From Qipengyuania_B sp965214525 (lineage in GTDB: Bacteria; Pseudomonadota; Alphaproteobacteria; Sphingomonadales; Sphingomonadaceae): a stretch of DNA of 24,447 nucleotides. This document shows positions 1 through 8,137 of this stretch, in pieces. The stretch spans positions 1 through 24,447 of the forward strand of contig CBDCCB010000004.1 in assembly GCA_965214525.1 (NCBI GenBank), read 5' to 3'. The notes below the pieces were generated by a model that was given only the letters and a program-made list of their open reading frames with translations, was not told where the DNA came from and ran no database searches. The stretch's first letter is position 1, and each line of letters opens with the position of its first letter. The position numbers and the translations under genes were made by a program.

Positions 1-148
1 GCACCGCCACGTCCGCTTGGCGCACATGCAAGGCCTTGGCATCGGCATCGGAATACACCGCCGCGGTCGCGATCCCCATCGAGCGCGCGGTGCGGATAAT
101 GCGGCAGGCGATTTCGCCGCGATTTGCGATAAGCAGCTTCTGGATCAT
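1..148 (-). CDS. Biotin carboxylase subunit of an acyl-CoA carboxylase (N-terminal 49 codons only)
   Basis: The first 49 codons, running off the left edge, read MIQKLLIANRGEIACRII followed by RTARSMGI and a VYSDADA motif. This is the standard opening of ATP-dependent biotin carboxylases: the KLLIANRGEIA strand of the N-terminal domain and the YSDADA loop. Such subunits carboxylate biotin using bicarbonate and ATP and pass the carboxyl group to a partner acting on methylcrotonyl-, propionyl- or acetyl-CoA. The fragment cannot show which substrate applies. An MIQKLLIANRG start is common in the alpha subunits of methylcrotonyl- and propionyl-CoA carboxylases, so those are favoured over AccC. The start is ATG at 148, with CCGGAG just upstream as a plausible ribosome-binding site. 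It lies 36 nt after the crtB stop on the same strand, so it may be read from the carotenoid operon. Confidence 0.85.
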   Translation of the reverse strand, partial: MIQKLLIANRGEIACRIIRTARSMGIATAAVYSDADAKALHVRQADVAV

Positions 149-184
149 GCGCTCCGGGTTAGCCCGCGCCGCATGAGGCGGCAA

Positions 185-1202
185 CTACCACCCTTTCATC
201 GGTTGCAGATTGTTGCGCGACCAGCGGGGCGGCTCGACGAGCGGGCGCGGACGGTTGAGCAGGGCTTCGCCCAAGGCAGCGACAACATGGCTGAACTTGG
301 TCAGCGAACCAATCCTCGTCCGGCTGTTCCAGGCGTTCTGCCCGCGGTCCAGCACCCGGTGGCCGATCCCGCCATAGATACGCGCCGCCGACAGCACCGC
401 CCAGCGCTGGCGAAACGGCAGCCGGGCCGCGCCAAGCCGGGCGGCCGCGATATGCCGGTCCATCATGCCAATCAGCCGCGGCATCAGCGCGGCAAGTTCG
501 AACCGGTTCGCTGGTTTTGCATGTTCTCCGGTGCGATATCGCGCTCGGCAAGCCATTCGGTTGGCAGGTAACAGCGGCCGGCGGCATCGTCCTCGACCAC
601 GTCGCGGGCGATATTGGCAAGCTGAAAGCCCAGTCCCAGATCGCAGGCCCGGTCGTAGGTCTCGAACTCGTCGCCCGGTACGCCCATGACCTTGGCCATC
701 ATGACCCCGACGGCCCCCGCGACGTGATAGCAATAGCGCATCATGTCGCCTTCGGTGCGCGGGCGCCAATCCGATGCGTCGAGAGCGAACCCGCCGATGA
801 CGTCATCCGCCATTTCAGAAGTGATACCGCGCTCGAACGCGACCACCCCGAACCCGTCGAACGCGGGATCGGCGGTCGGCAATCCCTCGAATGCGCGCCG
901 GGTAAGCGCGCGAATGGCCTTTACGCGGGCGGGCCGGTTCTCCTGATGCCCAGATCGCCGCCCAGCTCCTGGTTATCCGCGATGTCATCGCAACGGCGGC
1001 ACCAGGCGTAGAGCAGCCAGACACGTTCGCGGGTGGTGCGGTCGAACAGGCGGGTGGCGATGGCGAAACTGCGCGATCCCCTGGCCATGGCATCCTTCGC
1101 CCGCACCACGAGCGCGTGGCGTTCGCGCCCGCCGCCCGCCTGCGCCGGGGTGGTCCGCATCACACGCGAAGGTGCAAGCATCCGGGGGCGGTTCGTGGCC
1201 AA
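185..1202 (-). pseudogene. crtB: Phytoene synthase CrtB, disrupted by two frameshifts
   Basis: Phytoene synthase condenses two geranylgeranyl-PP into phytoene, the first committed carotenoid step (SQS_PSY family). Three pieces in different frames join into one protein. The N-terminal piece (1202 to about 948) has the SRSFAIATRLF entry and the first Asp-rich motif, CDDIAD. The middle piece (about 948 to 515) has the second Asp-rich motif, DVVEDDAAGRCYLP. The C-terminal piece (about 515 to 185) has FELAALMPRL and ends QPMKGW. The first break is at 945-951, where adding one C to the coding strand restores LGHQENRPARV. The second is at 511-519, where one added C restores NPANRFEL. With both repaired the gene is 339 aa, normal for the family. 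As written, translation stops after about 93 residues, before the second catalytic motif. The likely start is TTG at 1202, with GGAG 10 nt upstream; ATG at 1181 or 1160 is possible. It lies 4 nt after the LOG stop. The breaks may be sequence errors or real decay. Confidence 0.85.
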
Positions 1203-1206
1203 GCGC

Positions 1207-1815
1207 CTACAGCTCCGCCGCCGCCATCTGGAAGATGGGACGATGCGCTTGGTAGCCTACCATTGCATCCAGCAGCCCGGAGATGGCCGGGGCGGACTGG
1301 ATGATCGCACGATGCGCCGGGCGGATGAAACCTGTCTGCGCCATGTGATCGTTGAACGCTATCAAGTGATCGAAGAAACCGAACGCGTTCAACAGGCCGA
1401 CCGGCTTCGAATGATAGCCCAACTGTGCCCAGCTGACCGCTTCCCAGAACTCGTCCATCGTGCCGACCCCGCCCGGCAGGGTGACGAACCCGTCGCTGAG
1501 GTCGGTGAAGGTTTTCTTGCGCTCGTGCATTCCGGACACGACGTGCAATTGCGTGCAATCGGTATTGGCCACTTCGCTGCCCGCCAGGGCTTCGGGAATG
1601 ACACCGATGACCTCGCCGCCATGCTGAAGCGCCGCCGTCGCGATCGCACCCATGAGACCAAGGCGGCCGCCCCCGTAAACGACGCCGATGCCGCGCTGCG
1701 CCAGCACACGCCCGACTTCACCGGCCAGCGCCATATAGCGCAGATCGGCGGGCGTCGCAGACCCGCAATAGACCGCGACGCGATTCAACGCGGCGTCGTC
1801 CAGCTTGTTGAACAC
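1207..1815 (-). CDS. LOG-family protein (TIGR00730 type; probable nucleoside-monophosphate phosphoribohydrolase)
   Basis: This is an intact 202-aa Rossmann-like protein of the LOG family, once annotated as lysine decarboxylases. Characterised members cut the N-glycosidic bond of nucleoside 5'-monophosphates: cytokinin ribotides in plants and some bacteria, and AMP-like substrates in others. The hallmarks are visible in order: VAVYCGSATPAD near residue 14, VYGGGRLGLMG near 46, the GMHERK segment near 95, and the signature LPGGVGTMDEFWEAVSWAQLG split around residues 113-133, which carries the PGGxGT nucleotide loop and catalytic Glu. The start is GTG at 1815; no in-frame ATG lies between it and the crtI stop 16 nt upstream. 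It ends 4 nt before the crtB start, so it is embedded between crtI and crtB. That placement links it to isoprenoid metabolism only by context. The actual substrate is unknown. Confidence 0.88.
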   Translation of the reverse strand: MFNKLDDAALNRVAVYCGSATPADLRYMALAGEVGRVLAQRGIGVVYGGGRLGLMGAIATAALQHGGEVIGVIPEALAGSEVANTDCTQLHVVSGMHERKKTFTDLSDGFVTLPGGVGTMDEFWEAVSWAQLGYHSKPVGLLNAFGFFDHLIAFNDHMAQTGFIRPAHRAIIQSAPAISGLLDAMVGYQAHRPIFQMAAAEL

Positions 1816-1831
1816 GAACCGCCCATCGGTT

Positions 1832-3364
1832 TCACTTGACCAAGTCCTCCAGCATCAGTCCGGCGGTCGCCTTGGCGCTGCCGACCACGCCGGGAATGCC
1901 GGCGCCAGGATGAGTTCCTGCGCCAACAAGGTAAAAATTCTCGATAACATCGTCGCGATTGTGTCCGCGGAACCAGGCGCTCTGCGTCAGGACCGGCTCG
2001 AGGCTGAAGGCACTTCCCATATGCGCGTTCAGGTCGCTGGCGAAATCCTTCGGCGCGTAATGGAATTTGGTAACGATCCGGTCGTGTATGTCCGGAATCA
2101 GTCGGCGGCCAACCTCGTCGAGGATGCGCTTCTCCAGCACGGGGCCGATCTCGTCCCAATCGAGGGCCAGCTTGCCCATATGAGCGACCGGAACCAGCGC
2201 ATAGAACGTGCTCATCCCCGGGGGCGCCATAGAGGGGTCGGTGACGGTTGGATGATGCAGGTAGATCGAGAAGTCCTCCGGCAGGACGCCATGATCGTAA
2301 ATGTCCTTCAGCAGCCCCTCGTATCGCGGGCCGAACAGGATCATGTGATGCGGAATACCCGGCCAGGTCCCCTCGATGCCGAAATGCACGACGAACAGCC
2401 CGGGCGAGAACGACTTGCGCGAAAGGCTCTTGGCGTATCGCTTGCCGCGCGGGGAACCCGACAGCAGATCGCGATAGGAGTGCATGATATCGGCATTGCT
2501 GGCGACCGCATCGAACCGCTCGCGCCAGCCTGATTTGCTCTCCACCTCCTGGGCAAGGTTCCCAAGCGTGTGTACCTGCACCACCGGATCGCCGAGGCGG
2601 ATGGCGCCGCCCAACCGCTCGAAATGCATGACCATGGCCGCGATCAAGCGGTTGGTCCCGCCCTTCGCCCACCAGACCCCGCCATCTTTTTCCAGCTTGT
2701 GGATGAGCGCATAGATGGCGCTGGTCTTCATCGGATTGCCGCCGACCAGTAGCGTATGAAAACTCAAGCCCTGCCGCAATTTCTCGTTTTCGACGAAGCT
2801 CGAAACCATCGAATAGACACTTCGATAGGCCTGTTTCCTAGCTAGCGCGGGCGCCGCCTTCAGCATCGACTTGAAATCGAGGAACGGCACATGCCCAAGC
2901 TTGACGTAGCCTTCTTCGTAAACCTCGGCAGCGTAGCGCAGAAACCGCTGGTATCCTGCCACGTCGGCCGGGTTCAGCTTGGCGATTTCAGCGAAAAGGC
3001 TGTCCTCGTCGTTCGAATAGTCGAAATTGGTGCCATCAGGCCAGTTGAGGCGGTAGAACGGCATGACCTTCATCAGCTCGATGTCGTCCGCCATGTCGTG
3101 ACCGGATAGGGCCCATAATTCCTGAAGGCAGGGCGGATCGGTGATGACGGTCGGCCCGGCATCGAAGGTAAAGCCGTCGCGCTGCCAGAAATAGCCTCGG
3201 CCACCGGGCTTGTCACGTCCTTCGACGATGGTGGTCTGAACGCCCGCCGACTGAAGGCGAATGGCGAGCGCCAAGCCACCGAAGCCGGCGCCGATGATGC
3301 AGGCTGTGCGTCCCTCGATCCGGTTGGCGGCGGGGGCGCGGCTGATGGGGCTTTCAGCGTTCAT
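1832..3364 (-). CDS. crtI: Phytoene desaturase CrtI
   Basis: This is an intact 510-aa FAD-dependent phytoene desaturase of the CrtI type, which in bacteria converts phytoene stepwise to lycopene (or neurosporene) at the membrane. The N-terminus has the dinucleotide-binding loop IIGAGFGGLALAIRLQ (about residues 23-38), followed by a glutamate and KPGGRGYFW, and then FDAGPTVITDP, typical of bacterial CrtI. The C-terminus holds the FAD-contacting signature FYLVGAGTHPGAGIPGVVGS near residue 480, then the KATAGLML helix. The ATG at 3364 lies only 3 nt after the crtY stop, with AAGG about 11 nt upstream. It is the one carotenoid gene here that is unbroken. A diapophytoene or other carotenoid desaturase would look similar, but flanking crtY and crtB make CrtI the clear choice. 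Confidence 0.95.
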   Translation of the reverse strand: MNAESPISRAPAANRIEGRTACIIGAGFGGLALAIRLQSAGVQTTIVEGRDKPGGRGYFWQRDGFTFDAGPTVITDPPCLQELWALSGHDMADDIELMKVMPFYRLNWPDGTNFDYSNDEDSLFAEIAKLNPADVAGYQRFLRYAAEVYEEGYVKLGHVPFLDFKSMLKAAPALARKQAYRSVYSMVSSFVENEKLRQGLSFHTLLVGGNPMKTSAIYALIHKLEKDGGVWWAKGGTNRLIAAMVMHFERLGGAIRLGDPVVQVHTLGNLAQEVESKSGWRERFDAVASNADIMHSYRDLLSGSPRGKRYAKSLSRKSFSPGLFVVHFGIEGTWPGIPHHMILFGPRYEGLLKDIYDHGVLPEDFSIYLHHPTVTDPSMAPPGMSTFYALVPVAHMGKLALDWDEIGPVLEKRILDEVGRRLIPDIHDRIVTKFHYAPKDFASDLNAHMGSAFSLEPVLTQSAWFRGHNRDDVIENFYLVGAGTHPGAGIPGVVGSAKATAGLMLEDLVK

Positions 3365-3367
3365 GGA

Positions 3368-4595
3368 TCAGGCAGCCTTCTGCGAGCGGAGCGGGGGCGG
3401 TGTGCTTGTATGGGCGGCGAGCGGGGGGCGCTGCGTGGCCAACGCACCCATTGCCGCCAAGATAGGGACCGGCGGCTTTCCCGCAAGGATACGCGCCTTG
3501 TCGGCAAGCGTCGATCGCCCGGCATAAAACCGCTCGATCAGGGGCTGGCGCAGTTTGTAGAACCGTTCGAAGATGCGGTAGCGGTCGTGCGGCCGCGCCG
3601 CGCCGAACAGCATCTGGCCGAGCAGGCGGTAGAAGCCGGTGTTTCGCCAGTGACGGCGCGCCTCGCTTTCCAGGGTGCTTGGCAGATCGTCTTGCCGCCC
3701 GTTTGCGAAACTGTCTGCCACGACCTGCGCGATACGAACCGCCACCGGCATCGTATAGCTGGTCAGCGGATGAACGAAGCCGCCGCGCGCGCCGGCAACG
3801 GCTAAGCCCGGTGCGCGGTGTGCTGCCTGAAACGCGTCGAAATCACCCCCGGTAATAACGGGGAGCAGGCCGGTTTCCTCATGCAGGATCGTCCCGTTCC
3901 ATCGCTGCGCTTGGGCATAGGCGGCGATCCGTCCCCGCAAGGCGTCAGCATCGAGGGTGGGCGTATCCTGGTAATACGTATCCTCGATGAAGACACATGA
4001 TGCGTCGTCTATCGGCAGGACATAGACGAACCGATAGCCGCCAAGCTGTTCGACGCTCGCGTCCATGATGATCGGCAGGTCCTGCCCGTGCGGCTGGTTG
4101 CAGCGGATCGTCTGACCAAGGAACACCTGCCAGCCGCCGTGCAATCGGGGTGCAGCGGAAGAACCCCGGCAATCAATGACTGTTCGCGCTGCGATCGTAT
4201 CGCCATTCGCGAGGGCGACACCATTCCTTCGTCATCGTCGCGACGTTCTGGCCGGTCGTGATGCTGCCTTGATTCAGCCTTCGGTGCAGCGTCGCGGCAA
4301 AGTCCCTCGAAGACAGGGAGCGGTAGGAGCTAACCAGTTTCCTACGGTATTTTGGGAAGCACACTTCGTAGCCCGCGCCCCATTCGGCGCGCGGAAACTC
4401 AGTCGAGCAGGTCCGCGCCAGAAGCGTTTCATGATCGCTCGCGAACCAGCTCCAGCGGTGATTGCCGCCCAGTTCCTCGCCCGCTTCGATTAATCGGACC
4501 AATAGCTGCGGCATCGTGCGCGCCAGTGCGAGCGCGATCAACCCGCCGGAGAGGCCTCCGCCGATAATTGCCACATCGGTGCTGTCATGCGCCAT
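3368..4595 (-). pseudogene. crtY: Lycopene beta-cyclase CrtY, disrupted by one frameshift
   Basis: Lycopene beta-cyclase closes the ends of lycopene to make beta-carotene. The N-terminal part (4595 to about 4228) carries the FAD/NAD-binding loop VAIIGGGLSGGLIALALA and the cyclase-specific GNHRWSWF near residue 44. The remainder lies in another frame: TVIDCRGSSAAPRLHGGWQVF, shared in parts by CrtY proteins, then FIEDTYYQDTP and GFVHPLTSYTMP, both typical of the family. Removing one base from the AAGG run at about 4226-4227 joins MTK to NGVALANGDT and gives a normal 408-aa protein. As written, translation ends after about 140 residues at a TGA. The ATG at 4595 lies 46 nt after the S9 peptidase stop, with a G-rich leader (AGGGGTGGGG) before it. 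The downstream part could only be translated from an internal start such as TTG at 4144, which would lack the cofactor loop. It may be a sequencing error or a true mutation. Confidence 0.85.
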
Positions 4596-4641
4596 GCCCC
4601 ACCCCTACGGCCTAGTTCGGGGCAGGGCAATTGGCGCACCC

Positions 4642-6694
4642 TTATTCCGCGTCGTCCGCCATGCTCAGCGCCAGATCCGGGCGCGGACCGGGCAGTGGCG
4701 CATCACGGTCGCCGGTTTTGAGGTAGGTGTCGAACCAGCGCATCATCCGTTTGTTGTAGTCGTAGCGGCTGGCCGCGCGCTGGTTCCCATGCCCCTCACC
4801 CGGGAACAGCACGAGGCGTACCGGTGTCTCGGGCTTTCTCACCTTGATATGGCGGTACAATTCGTAGCTCTGGCTGGGCGCGACACGCGTGTCCCTGCGC
4901 CCCATGCATGATGAGGATTGGGGTCTCCGCCTTGTCGACATGATAGATGGGCGAGACCTCGAGCATTCCCTGCCAATCTTCCCAGGGCCATTTCCGAGCA
5001 TGGACGTTGTACATCTCCTGCGGAATGTCGGTGGTGCCGAACTTGCTGATCTGGTCGGAAATGCCCACGAACATGACGGCCGCCGCATATTCCTGCGACT
5101 GGGCGGTCGCGCCCCAGGCGCTGGCATAACCGCCATACGAGCCGCCGGTGATGCCCGTGCGGGCTGGATCGGCGATCCCTTCGGAGACCAAAGCGCGCTT
5201 GCCATCGACGATATCGTTGAACTCCTTGCCGGCATAATCGTCTTGATGCGCCTTCGAGAAGGCGGTCCCGTAAGCGGTCGATCCGCGATAATTCGGGTGG
5301 AACACCGCGTACCCGTGGCCGGCGCCGACCTGTCCCGGCATGGAATAGGCGGTCAGCCAGCCGTTTGAATAATGCGCTTCCGGCCCGCCATGCACCATCA
5401 TGATGGTGGGCGCCCCGCCGCTGGGAGCGCCGCCTACCGGTTCGATCAGGATGCCTTCCACCGCCTGCCCGTCGCGCGCCTGATAGGTCATGGTCCTTTG
5501 GCGACCGAAGTCGATCTCGGATAGCCAGGGATTGTGCGTGGTGAGACGGGTAAAGCGCTTGCCCTCGAGCCGGAAGATCTCGCCGGGATGGGTCGGAGAA
5601 TGCGCTTCGAGGACAACGGTGCCGCCATTCGCTTCGATCCCGGTCGGGATGAGGGCACCCGGATCGATTTCGCCAGCCGCGCGCCCATCGGCACTGTAAT
5701 AGCGCAGCACGGCGTCGGCGCCCTTGTGAATGATTGCCGCGAGGCGTCCGTCGCTGAGCCACTCGGCGTCGATCGCGGCCTCTGCTGCGCCCGCGTTGAG
5801 GGCGCGGTATTGGCCGGTCGCCACGTCCACCAGGTGCAGCGTCGTGTCGGCTGGGTCGTTCACGTCCACGCCGGCAATCATCGAGAGCATCCTGCCATCG
5901 GGCGATATCTCGACATCGCCGACCTTGCCGGGCGTTTCCACCACGCGCGTCACGCTGCCATCGGCCAAGTCGATGATATGGACGCGCTTGGCAGTGTATT
6001 CGTCATCGACGTTCGGCGTAGGTGCGCTCTGCACGATGCCGAAACGTCCGTCGTGCGCGATCTGGAACTGGCTGACATATCCCGGGATGGTTACAGCCAA
6101 CGGCGCCGAATCGGGACTCTCGCCGACCTGGGCTGCAAACAGGCGGTTCAAACGCGCCTCTTCCTCGTAGACGATGGAATCGAACCCCTTGTTCCCTTGC
6201 TCCTCGCGCGCTTCATCTTTCTGCGCCCCGGTCAGCAGATACAGCCGGCTCCCATCCGGACTCCAGGCGTAGGAGCGCACATCGACGTCCTTCACCATGG
6301 CAAGCTTGCGCTGCGTCCCGCCATCGATGGGGATTCCCCAGACCGCGCGGTCCTCGTCATCCTTCGACCACAGAAAGCTTATCATCCGGCCGTCGGGGGA
6401 GAAGTCGATCCCCCCGACGCTGACATCCTGCGGCAGGAAATCGCGGATATCCCCGCCATCGCGAACGAGCTTGAGTTGCTGCTTCGTCGCGCCATCCTCT
6501 TCTCCTGCCACCACATCGGGCAGGCGCGCGGTCGTAAAGGCAATGCTGCGTCCATCAGGCGCGACGGCGAACGAGCCCACGCTTTCGAGCTTGGCCACAT
6601 CCTCCGGCGTCATCGGACGGGCATGGGCGGTTGCGCCGAGCGAAACGCCGCAGAGCAGGGTGGCAGCAAACAGGGTCGGGTGACGAAGCAACAT
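4642..6694 (-). pseudogene. Secreted S9 family peptidase (acylaminoacyl-peptidase/DPP-like), frameshifted near the C-terminus
   Basis: Prolyl-oligopeptidase-family serine peptidases cleave short peptides, often after proline or from blocked N-termini. A signal peptide (residues 1 to about 25, ending ATAHA) suggests the periplasm. A beta-propeller follows, with repeated SPDGR motifs near residues 110, 145 and 260. The alpha/beta-hydrolase domain carries MMVHGGPEAH, the nucleophile motif GGSYGGYA with Ser519, then HGAQD (Asp near 601) and GEGHGNQ (His near 635). A single extra base in the GGG run at 4893-4895 shifts the frame just at HGAQ. Removing it gives a full-length 683-aa enzyme ending MADDAE. 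As written the protein ends after 632 residues with an unrelated tail and has neither the Asp nor the His of the triad. The ATG at 6694 follows a probable promoter. It is divergent from the amidohydrolase gene and leads into crtY. Confidence 0.87.
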
Positions 6695-6735
6695 CGGAAA
6701 AACACGTCCTCTCTTTCCTATTGGATGGGAGGCAG

Positions 6736-6763
6736 CCTATACGGGCACGAACGTCCCTTGCAA
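6736..6763 (-). promoter_or_regulatory. Candidate sigma70-type promoter for the leftward S9 peptidase/crt genes
   Basis: On the minus strand, TTGCAA at 6763-6758 (4 of 6 matches to the -35 consensus) is followed by a 16-nt spacer and TATAGG at 6741-6736 (4 of 6 to the -10 consensus). Transcription would begin near 6728 and leave a leader of about 34 nt before the ATG at 6694. The -35 hexamer sits inside the 14-bp palindrome described separately. The promoter is predicted by eye only. Confidence 0.35.
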
Positions 6764-6767
6764 GGGA
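6754..6767. promoter_or_regulatory. 14-bp perfect palindrome in the divergent intergenic region, possible operator
   Basis: TCCCTTGCAAGGGA is a perfect inverted repeat with 7-bp arms and no spacer. It lies in the 101-bp space between the divergent S9 peptidase and amidohydrolase genes and overlaps the candidate -35 box of the leftward promoter. A dimeric repressor bound there would block leftward transcription and could also affect the rightward gene. By chance, one or two perfect 14-bp palindromes are expected in 24 kb, so the position is the argument, not the palindrome itself. No regulator gene is adjacent. Confidence 0.3.
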
Positions 6768-6783
6768 TCAGCGGGCGCGGACA

Positions 6784-6790
6784 AGAGGTG
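6784..6790 (+). promoter_or_regulatory. Ribosome-binding site fixing the amidohydrolase start
   Basis: AGAGGTG lies 5 nt upstream of the ATG at 6796, with its GAGG core 7 nt away. It supports that start over in-frame alternatives as far upstream as 6631, which would overlap the divergent peptidase gene and bury the signal peptide. Confidence 0.7.
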
Positions 6791-6795
6791 AATGG

Positions 6796-8067
6796 ATGAA
6801 ACGAACGATGCGCAAAGCGGCCGGAATGTTATTGCTGGCCAGCGCTCAGCCAGCTTGGGCGCAAGCGCAGGCGATCGTTGCGGGCAATGTGATCGTCGAC
6901 CCGGAGCAGGGCGCCATCGGCCCCGCCGTCATCACGGTCGAGGATGGGCGCATTACCGCCGTCACCCGCGGCAAGGCGGTTCCGGCGGGGGCCACCGTTA
7001 TCGACATGTCGACCAGGACCGTTCTGCCCGGCCTCATCGATCTACATGTGCATCTGACCGGCGATCCGGGGGGGGATTTCTGGAAGGAAGCGGTCGAGCC
7101 CGATGCATGGGGCATCGTGGTCGGCATGAAGAACGCGGAAAAGACCGTGCGTGCCGGGTTCACCACCGTGCGCGAAGCCGGCAGCGCAGGTGAGACGGCC
7201 TTCGTCCTTCGCCGCGGCGTGGCGGAGGGGCTGATTACCGGCCCGCGTATCATCGCCGCTGGTCCGCCACTGGCGATCGTGGGTGGACATGGCGACGTTT
7301 CCGGGTTCCGCCCCGAAGTGAACGACATCCTCACCAGCGGGTTCACCTGTACCGGCCCGGTGGAATGCGCGCAAAAGGTGCGCCGGGCGGCCCGGAACGG
7401 GTCTGATACGATCAAGATCACGGCGACGGGCGGCGTCCTCAGCCAGCAGGGACGCGGACTGGAAGCGCATTTCTCCGATGCCGAGATGACCAGTATCGCC
7501 GAAACCGCCCATTCGCTTGGCCTCAAGGTCATGGCCCATGCGCATGGTGCGCGCGGGATCGAGGCGGCCGCCAGGGCCGGGATCGATACGATCGAGCACG
7601 GCACCTATCTCGACCGCCAAGCTGCCGAGGCGATGAAGGCGAACGATGTAGTGCTCGTTCCCACGCTGATGGCCTTCCAAGGTGTGACGGAGCGGCTGGG
7701 GAAGGGTATCTACACTTCTGTCGTCGAGGAGAAGATCCGAGCGGTCGCCGAAACGGCACGCGTCTTCATGGGCCGTGCGCGGGAATGGGGCGTCCCGATC
7801 GCTTTTGGTACGGATGCCGGGGTGTTCGAACACGGTCGTAATGCAGGCGAGTTCCGGCTGATGATGGCACAGGGCATGACGAGCCGCGAAGCGCTCTTTG
7901 CCGCGACCACCGCCGCCGCGAAAGTGCTGGAGATGGAGAGCGAGATAGGCCGCATCGCGCCGGGCTACGCCGCCGATATCATCGCCGTCGATGGCGATCC
8001 GCTGGCAGACGCAACGGTGCTGGAGAATGTCGATTGGGTGATGGCGCGCGGCACGGCCATTGATTGA
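6796..8067 (+). CDS. Secreted amidohydrolase family protein (prolidase / metal-dependent carboxypeptidase-like)
   Basis: A 423-aa exported metal hydrolase of the amidohydrolase superfamily. Residues 1-22 form a signal peptide (basic MKRTMRK, hydrophobic core, then AWA). The composite beta-domain follows, then the metal motif LIDLHVH (His84, His86). A probable carboxylated bridging lysine lies in IKITATGGV (Lys207). Further ligands are in MAHAHGARG (His248, His250), IEHGT (His268) and FGTDAG (Asp340). This layout and the IKI-TGG sequence match the subgroup of Xaa-Pro dipeptidases and Xaa-Arg/Lys carboxypeptidases studied in Caulobacter and environmental sets, rather than imidazolonepropionase. 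The exact substrate cannot be read from sequence. The divergent neighbour is an S9 peptidase that also cleaves near proline, so a shared periplasmic peptide-degradation role is likely. The gene appears intact. Confidence 0.88.
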   Translation: MKRTMRKAAGMLLLASAQPAWAQAQAIVAGNVIVDPEQGAIGPAVITVEDGRITAVTRGKAVPAGATVIDMSTRTVLPGLIDLHVHLTGDPGGDFWKEAVEPDAWGIVVGMKNAEKTVRAGFTTVREAGSAGETAFVLRRGVAEGLITGPRIIAAGPPLAIVGGHGDVSGFRPEVNDILTSGFTCTGPVECAQKVRRAARNGSDTIKITATGGVLSQQGRGLEAHFSDAEMTSIAETAHSLGLKVMAHAHGARGIEAAARAGIDTIEHGTYLDRQAAEAMKANDVVLVPTLMAFQGVTERLGKGIYTSVVEEKIRAVAETARVFMGRAREWGVPIAFGTDAGVFEHGRNAGEFRLMMAQGMTSREALFAATTAAAKVLEMESEIGRIAPGYAADIIAVDGDPLADATVLENVDWVMARGTAID

Positions 8068-8137
8068 CGCGCATGCGGTGTTCAGCCGCCAGCCAGCGAT
8101 GCCGGCTATGCATGACGCTACTTGACGAGGGGCCTAT

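Noticed and set aside
185..955. Programmed frameshifting as the reason for the split crtB
   Set aside because: There is no slippery heptamer or downstream structure at the two sites, and no CrtB family member is known to need recoding; sequence error or mutation is simpler.
5534..6799. 421-codon plus-strand open frame opposite the S9 peptidase
   Set aside because: It is a shadow of a well-supported peptidase gene, with no recognisable domain or ribosome-binding site.
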